Positions 50,373 to 54,062 of a DNA stretch of 54,062 nt are shown here, piece by piece; the stretch's first letter is position 1; each line of letters begins with the position of its first letter. Both the position numbers and the translations under genes were made by a program. Source of the stretch: a virus; IMG/VR virus record IMGVR_UViG_3300037193_000656, positions 1 through 54,062 of that record, one strand, 5' to 3'. Below the pieces are notes generated by a model, which was not told the DNA's origin, ran no database searches, and saw nothing but the letters and a program-made list of their open reading frames with translations.

Positions 50373-50531
50373 TTATGGCCTGGGCTCGTTCTTCGGTTCC
50401 CCGGATTGCATCTTTCGAATGACGATCTTTCCACCGTTATACACATTGAAAGTCATGTTTTTAATGATGTAGTTTAACGGGTAGGTTTCTACTTCCTGGG
50501 CTTCGTGGGCTACTTTGTTCTTTTTGGCCAT
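50373..50531 (-). CDS. Small basic protein, overlapping gene (52 aa)
   Basis: MAKKNKVAHEAQEVETYPLN, then YIIKNMTFNVYNGGKIVIRK and a charged end. It overlaps the 3' end of the 179-aa gene by 71 nt in another frame, so it is less certain, but fills the gap to the 150-aa gene and ends just upstream of its start. Confidence 0.45.
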   Translation of the reverse strand: MAKKNKVAHEAQEVETYPLNYIIKNMTFNVYNGGKIVIRKMQSGEPKNEPRP

Positions 50532-51000
50532 GGTTTTTGGTTTTGTTTTTCTTCTTATGGTACCGTGCTTTTAATCTGGTGCGATTGTATTCGCGGTATT
50601 CCTCGGTTTTAAAATAGCCATTATCCTTTCTCCATTGTGCCCTACGCTCGTAATAATTCCCCTCGTATTCTGGATATGCCCTACCTTTTTGCCTCTTTGT
50701 TTTTCCCTTCACAGGGATCCGCCGACTTCTTTTTTTGGTTATGATTGGATCCTCTATCCCATCCGCTCGATCTAATAACCTTTCAAAAGTGTGTTCAATT
50801 AAAGTTAATTTTTTGTTCCGGTAATCCTGTCGGTGGGCTTCTAAAATTTTTTCCTGGTTGGCATAGTAATACGCCGAATCAATACCATTTTCTTTTTTAT
50901 ACGCCCGGTTGTGGCTCTTTACTTTTTCTCGATACTCGATATCGTCCGCATAGCGTTGGCGGGCCCGTGCCCGCCTGTCAACCTTATGCTTGTATGGCAT
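50461..51000 (-). CDS. Very basic hypothetical protein (179 aa)
   Basis: Rich in Arg, Lys, Tyr and Glu throughout (MPYKHKVDRRARARQRYADD; YERRAQWRKDNGYFKTEEYR), with a strongly basic end. It follows the beta-helix spike gene by overlap of one base. Nucleic acid binding is likely from charge; no family. Confidence 0.5.
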   Translation of the reverse strand: MPYKHKVDRRARARQRYADDIEYREKVKSHNRAYKKENGIDSAYYYANQEKILEAHRQDYRNKKLTLIEHTFERLLDRADGIEDPIITKKRSRRIPVKGKTKRQKGRAYPEYEGNYYERRAQWRKDNGYFKTEEYREYNRTRLKARYHKKKNKTKNHGQKEQSSPRSPGSRNLPVKLHH

Positions 51001-52232
51001 TAAACCGTCGGTATGATCGTATTATTAGCCTTGATCGTGCTATCGTTTACCGCTGAATTTACAATGCCCATATATTTGATCAACGGGGCATTATTGCGCT
51101 GGGTGATTCTATTACCTGCTATATACAAGTTGTCCACACCGGCGCCACCAATAAGGAATAGTCCACCCCATGTCGGGCAAGTCGCTGGGCTACTAAATTC
51201 ATTCCGTTCAACCCTCCAATTTTTCCACTTCTTATTCACTTGGAAGTTCGCAAAGATCATTTGCGTGTTTAGTATTTTGTTATCGTAAAATTCGAGGTTA
51301 TCCAAAAGCGTTTCCAGCGCATAGGTATCGCCCGCGGTATCAAACAAATTATTCCTAACAATCACTTTTCCCTGATCTTGCCAGCCTACCGCCAAACTAA
51401 CTTGATTTCCAAAAACGCAATCGTAAATTTCAACGGTCCCCAATATTTTCGTGTCGTGGATTTCGAACCCTATGTTCTTACTCTTCCCGCCTGCCCAGAT
51501 TGAACTATGGTTCATTGCAGTTTTAATGTGATGGAATTTAACATTTGCCAGCGTCGACCCTGGATATAATGCTTTGAATCCATACCCGCGCTGTGAAGAA
51601 TCGCTACTAACTTCACCAAAGGCAATTTCGTAATTGGTTAAACCCGAAAACGCCAAGTCCCCACTTGCCCAGGATTCCACCGCCCCGGATGTGTTGTGTA
51701 ACTTGAAATTTTTAATAGATCCGTTCTTACACCCGCGCGCCCATATACCTGTAAATTTTGTGTCCTGGCCTTTGATGCCATCAACGTGGACGCCATCGCA
51801 GTTGGTCAACATAACAAGCCCAGAAACAATATTACCCCCCAACAACGTCCCGTTTTTTATTGTCTGATTCAATCCGCCGTCAATCTCAAACATCGCGTTT
51901 TGATCATTGAACGCACCCGCGGTTTTCCCTTTGATAGTGGATCCGCCTAAATCAACACTAACCCCTTTAGGGATTACTATATTCGGAAGCTCATACGTCC
52001 CCCGCGCAAACACTACCGTCTTTCCGGCTGCCGCCGTTCTTATCGCTTCTTCAAATCCTGATGAAATACCACCTATTGGAATTTCCGGTTCCGGCTGTGG
52101 TTCGGGTTCCGGTTCCGGCTGCGGTACCGCTGGCAACACCAATTCGTCAATTACCAAACTTACCGCAAAGGCTGCATCCACTAAGGTTGCTTTATGGCGA
52201 CCATCCGCCAATTTTTCGATTTGTAGTTTCAT
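51000..52232 (-). CDS. Right-handed beta-helix tailspike-like protein (410 aa)
   Basis: Short N-terminal domain (MKLQIEKLADGRHKATLVDA), a PEPEPEPQPEPE linker at about 38-50 and then pectate-lyase-type coils from about residue 55 (GVHVDGIKGQDTKFTGIWAR, KNGSIKNFKLHNTSG, KVIVRNNLFDTAGDTY). This fold is typical of glycan-cleaving or glycan-binding tail spikes. The linker is coded by short tandem DNA repeats and may vary in length. Confidence 0.75.
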   Translation of the reverse strand: MKLQIEKLADGRHKATLVDAAFAVSLVIDELVLPAVPQPEPEPEPQPEPEIPIGGISSGFEEAIRTAAAGKTVVFARGTYELPNIVIPKGVSVDLGGSTIKGKTAGAFNDQNAMFEIDGGLNQTIKNGTLLGGNIVSGLVMLTNCDGVHVDGIKGQDTKFTGIWARGCKNGSIKNFKLHNTSGAVESWASGDLAFSGLTNYEIAFGEVSSDSSQRGYGFKALYPGSTLANVKFHHIKTAMNHSSIWAGGKSKNIGFEIHDTKILGTVEIYDCVFGNQVSLAVGWQDQGKVIVRNNLFDTAGDTYALETLLDNLEFYDNKILNTQMIFANFQVNKKWKNWRVERNEFSSPATCPTWGGLFLIGGAGVDNLYIAGNRITQRNNAPLIKYMGIVNSAVNDSTIKANNTIIPTV

Positions 52233-52238
52233 AGGTGT

Positions 52239-53084
52239 TTAGTTTGATCCTTTTGAATAAACTTTGACGTAATCGTGAATGATGTTTTTTTCTGTCGCCG
52301 CATCATTCTTAGTATCTGTTACCCGGATCCGTAAAGTATGTGGGGCATTGGTTGTTCCTGTCCACGTGTAAACTAATTCACTTGAATTAACCGTGGTGTT
52401 CTTATAAAGATCCACATTTGTTTCCGGTCCCCCGTCGATGCTAACCCCAGCAATCCCGTGATTATTACGCTTTTCGGTATACCATTCAATTTTGTAGCCC
52501 GTCCACCTGATTTCCAAATACGCGTCTTTCAGGTAACAAAATGATATCGAGTTATTTTGATGGTTCACGTTCCATGGTTGGTTGTTCCAATGGTTCCAGT
52601 CTGTATAACTACCGGTATTATTCGGATGAGTCGAAACACGTGGCGCCCCGCCGGCGGTCAATGGTGGCAACATGTATTGATTTGCTGGGCCTACCGCATC
52701 ATCGATGATGGTAACCACATCCGGAACCGTCAATGGTTCCAGCAAGTTTTTAATATACGCCGTTATCTTGTCCAACTGTTCTTGTGTAACCTGGACACTA
52801 ACCGGGGATTGGTACATGATCACCGTAGCTTTTGAACCCCTCGCATTGCCCCCCTGCACGTCGCTTTCTGGATAATAAAGCGCATCCATACCCATGGATA
52901 AATCTTGTTTTGTGGCCTTTCTTAAACTGATTGGTAAAATTTTAAATACAGATACCCCGCGTTCTTCTAGTTTATTTGCGAAAACCAATGTTTGGCCATT
53001 CAGGCTATATAAAAATAAACTGTCTGTCTGGCTTATGGCTGGAAATCCAATAAGGATTCCCAGAAATAGGATTAATATTTTCAT
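52239..53084 (-). CDS. Exported virion-region protein (281 aa)
   Basis: Signal peptide (MKILILFLGILIGFPAISQ), then a mixed N-terminal half and a C-terminal beta-sandwich-like half (DAYLEIRWTGYKIEWYTEKR, TWTGTTNAPHTLRIRVTDTK). The C-terminal pattern resembles a carbohydrate-binding sandwich domain. It lies between fibre genes. Role in surface binding is inference. Confidence 0.65.
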   Translation of the reverse strand: MKILILFLGILIGFPAISQTDSLFLYSLNGQTLVFANKLEERGVSVFKILPISLRKATKQDLSMGMDALYYPESDVQGGNARGSKATVIMYQSPVSVQVTQEQLDKITAYIKNLLEPLTVPDVVTIIDDAVGPANQYMLPPLTAGGAPRVSTHPNNTGSYTDWNHWNNQPWNVNHQNNSISFCYLKDAYLEIRWTGYKIEWYTEKRNNHGIAGVSIDGGPETNVDLYKNTTVNSSELVYTWTGTTNAPHTLRIRVTDTKNDAATEKNIIHDYVKVYSKGSN

Positions 53085-53383
53085 GTCGTTGGGGGTTCTT
53101 CCTTTTGCTTCACTTCCGTTTCAGAATCGATAACCGGACCCGCTGTTTTAATCTTCGTTATAATTTCAGTTTCCGTCTGGGCCACATCAATAACACCGTC
53201 GTTATTCCTGTCCTCAGTCCAGAAAGCTATGATATTTCCGAATAACTGAATGAACATTAAAAGATAATGCCAATTGTTATTGGCCTCCATCGATGTTGCA
53301 TATCCTTGTAGCGAGGTAAAAAGCACGTTAAACGTTAATACGATCTTTTTCCAAATGGAAGCCCTAACCCAGAAAGTTGCCAT
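53081..53383 (-). CDS. Small membrane protein with EF-hand-like loop (100 aa)
   Basis: Hydrophobic N-terminal half (VLTFNVLFTSLQGY, LLMFIQLFGNIIAFW), then EDRNNDGVIDV, which has the DxNxDGxxD spacing of a calcium-binding EF-hand or dockerin loop, and a charged tail. Position after the esterase gene; holin-like or fibre-related. Confidence 0.5.
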   Translation of the reverse strand: MATFWVRASIWKKIVLTFNVLFTSLQGYATSMEANNNWHYLLMFIQLFGNIIAFWTEDRNNDGVIDVAQTETEIITKIKTAGPVIDSETEVKQKEEPPTT

Positions 53384-53400
53384 AAAAGAGATGTTAAAAA

Positions 53401-54062
53401 TTATGCTGCAATTTTATCGAAATAGTCATCAAAGTAATCATCATCATCCTTTTTACGCTTGGAAACCCACATTAAACCTGGAAGCACAAAAATAAGGTTG
53501 GCGAATGGGAACAGGTAATAAAAACACTCCTTACCCATTTCGTCCAATGCTGCACCGTCATAATGTTGTGCATCTAAAAAGGTTCTTGTGTCGGTATCCC
53601 TCCAAGTGGACCCGTCAACCTTTGTTGAATAGGAGGGATTATCTGTCAGGTAATTGTCGCCGATTTCTTCCTGGGCTGTTCTGACTAATGGATATTCCGT
53701 TACATCATAAGAAAACCCACCCGCGTCGGTGATCCTAAATACAAGTAGCCTAACTTCATCAACCGTCCACCCCGCCGTCGTCATTGCATCCAGCAATGCA
53801 TTAAACATCCCGTAAAAATTAGTTTTGTATTGAGTGCCTGCCCCAGTTTCGATGGCATCGGTTTCGCCCTGCATCCATACAAATCCTTTTATCTTGGGAT
53901 CTTTTCTAAGGACGTGTTTTAACTCTGAAAGACCGTTTAATATTTGGATCCGGTATTTATCATAAAGCTCGTTGTGGCTTACGTTCCAATCATTATATGT
54001 AACTGTTGAAATCAACGGCGTACCCCCTACACCTGATTTCATTATGTAGCAATTCTTTTTCG
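53401..54062 (-). CDS. Exported SGNH / sialate O-acetylesterase-like protein, C-terminal part
   Basis: Last part of the 666-residue protein that begins at 1480 and passes through the contig break. It holds the esterase block KGFVWMQGETDAIE (residues about 504-517) and the catalytic FLDAQH, putting Asp610 and His613 in the DxxH motif. Near the end FPFANLIFVLPGLMW is a hydrophobic stretch followed by basic residues and Asp-rich sequence (VSKRKKDDDDYF), so the C-terminus may anchor in a membrane. The stop is at 53401. Confidence 0.82.
   Translation of the reverse strand, partial: KKNCYIMKSGVGGTPLISTVTYNDWNVSHNELYDKYRIQILNGLSELKHVLRKDPKIKGFVWMQGETDAIETGAGTQYKTNFYGMFNALLDAMTTAGWTVDEVRLLVFRITDAGGFSYDVTEYPLVRTAQEEIGDNYLTDNPSYSTKVDGSTWRDTDTRTFLDAQHYDGAALDEMGKECFYYLFPFANLIFVLPGLMWVSKRKKDDDDYFDDYFDKIAA
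53922..54062. repeat. Terminal direct repeat, right copy
   Basis: Identical to 1-141. See the left copy. Confidence 0.95.

Noticed and set aside
1-54062. CRISPR array, diversity-generating retroelement or insertion sequence
   Set aside because: No regularly spaced repeats, no reverse transcriptase and no transposase seen; the Cas4-like gene has no Cas neighbours.

Overview
The window is one tailed-phage genome, apparently complete. Its first 141 bases (1-141) recur exactly as its last 141 (53922-54062), so the contig is circular or circularly permuted with about 53,921 unique bases, and the arbitrary break cuts one gene in two. Almost all genes read on the minus strand, from high to low coordinates and across the break. 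The host is probably a Bacteroidota bacterium: there are no obvious Shine-Dalgarno sites, several intergenic sites fit the Bacteroidota promoter pattern (TTG, about 20 nt, TAnnTTTG), exported proteins have Bacteroidota-like signal peptides, and host-type DnaA boxes are present. Tail sheath, tail tube and Mu-like baseplate genes indicate a contractile-tailed phage; the portal, capsid and decoration proteins are lambda-like. I found no integrase, transposase or partition gene, so the lifestyle is unresolved despite a repressor-like gene.

Layout in order of transcription (descending coordinates). 47337-43572: small membrane proteins, an ERF-type annealing protein, a Cas4/RecB-like nuclease and a tiny exported Cys-rich peptide. 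43503-41675: a repressor-like protein and small genes. 41169-41674: no convincing gene, but DnaA boxes and structured repeats, a candidate replication origin. 41168-35442: replication genes including a DnaB-like helicase split over two genes, a UDG-like protein, a NinB-like protein and an HNH-like protein. 35369-28289: many short membrane and zinc-ribbon proteins, a coiled-coil protein, a PolB-type exonuclease and a RuvC-like resolvase. 28071-25455: small and large terminase. 25418-21195: a surface-glycan cassette (three glycosyltransferases, LpxA-like acyltransferase, asparagine-synthetase-like protein, small membrane protein). 21041-8736: tail sheath, tube, frameshifted chaperone, tape measure, baseplate and fibre genes. 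8749-2950: portal, protease, decoration, capsid, connectors. 2945 through the break to 51000: fibre/adhesin genes, three with export signals, and a beta-helix spike. 51000-47462: lysis genes (amidase, small holin-like and spanin-like membrane proteins), ending at a strong terminator.

The most interesting points are: an identical 22-bp AT-rich element at three module boundaries whose 15-bp core also lies, inverted, in the promoter of the repressor-like gene (a candidate phage regulon); the glycan cassette inserted between terminase and tail genes; a run of signal-peptide-bearing proteins where tail fibres are expected, including an SGNH esterase cut by the contig break; the split DnaB helicase; and a single plus-strand gene inside the lysis module.
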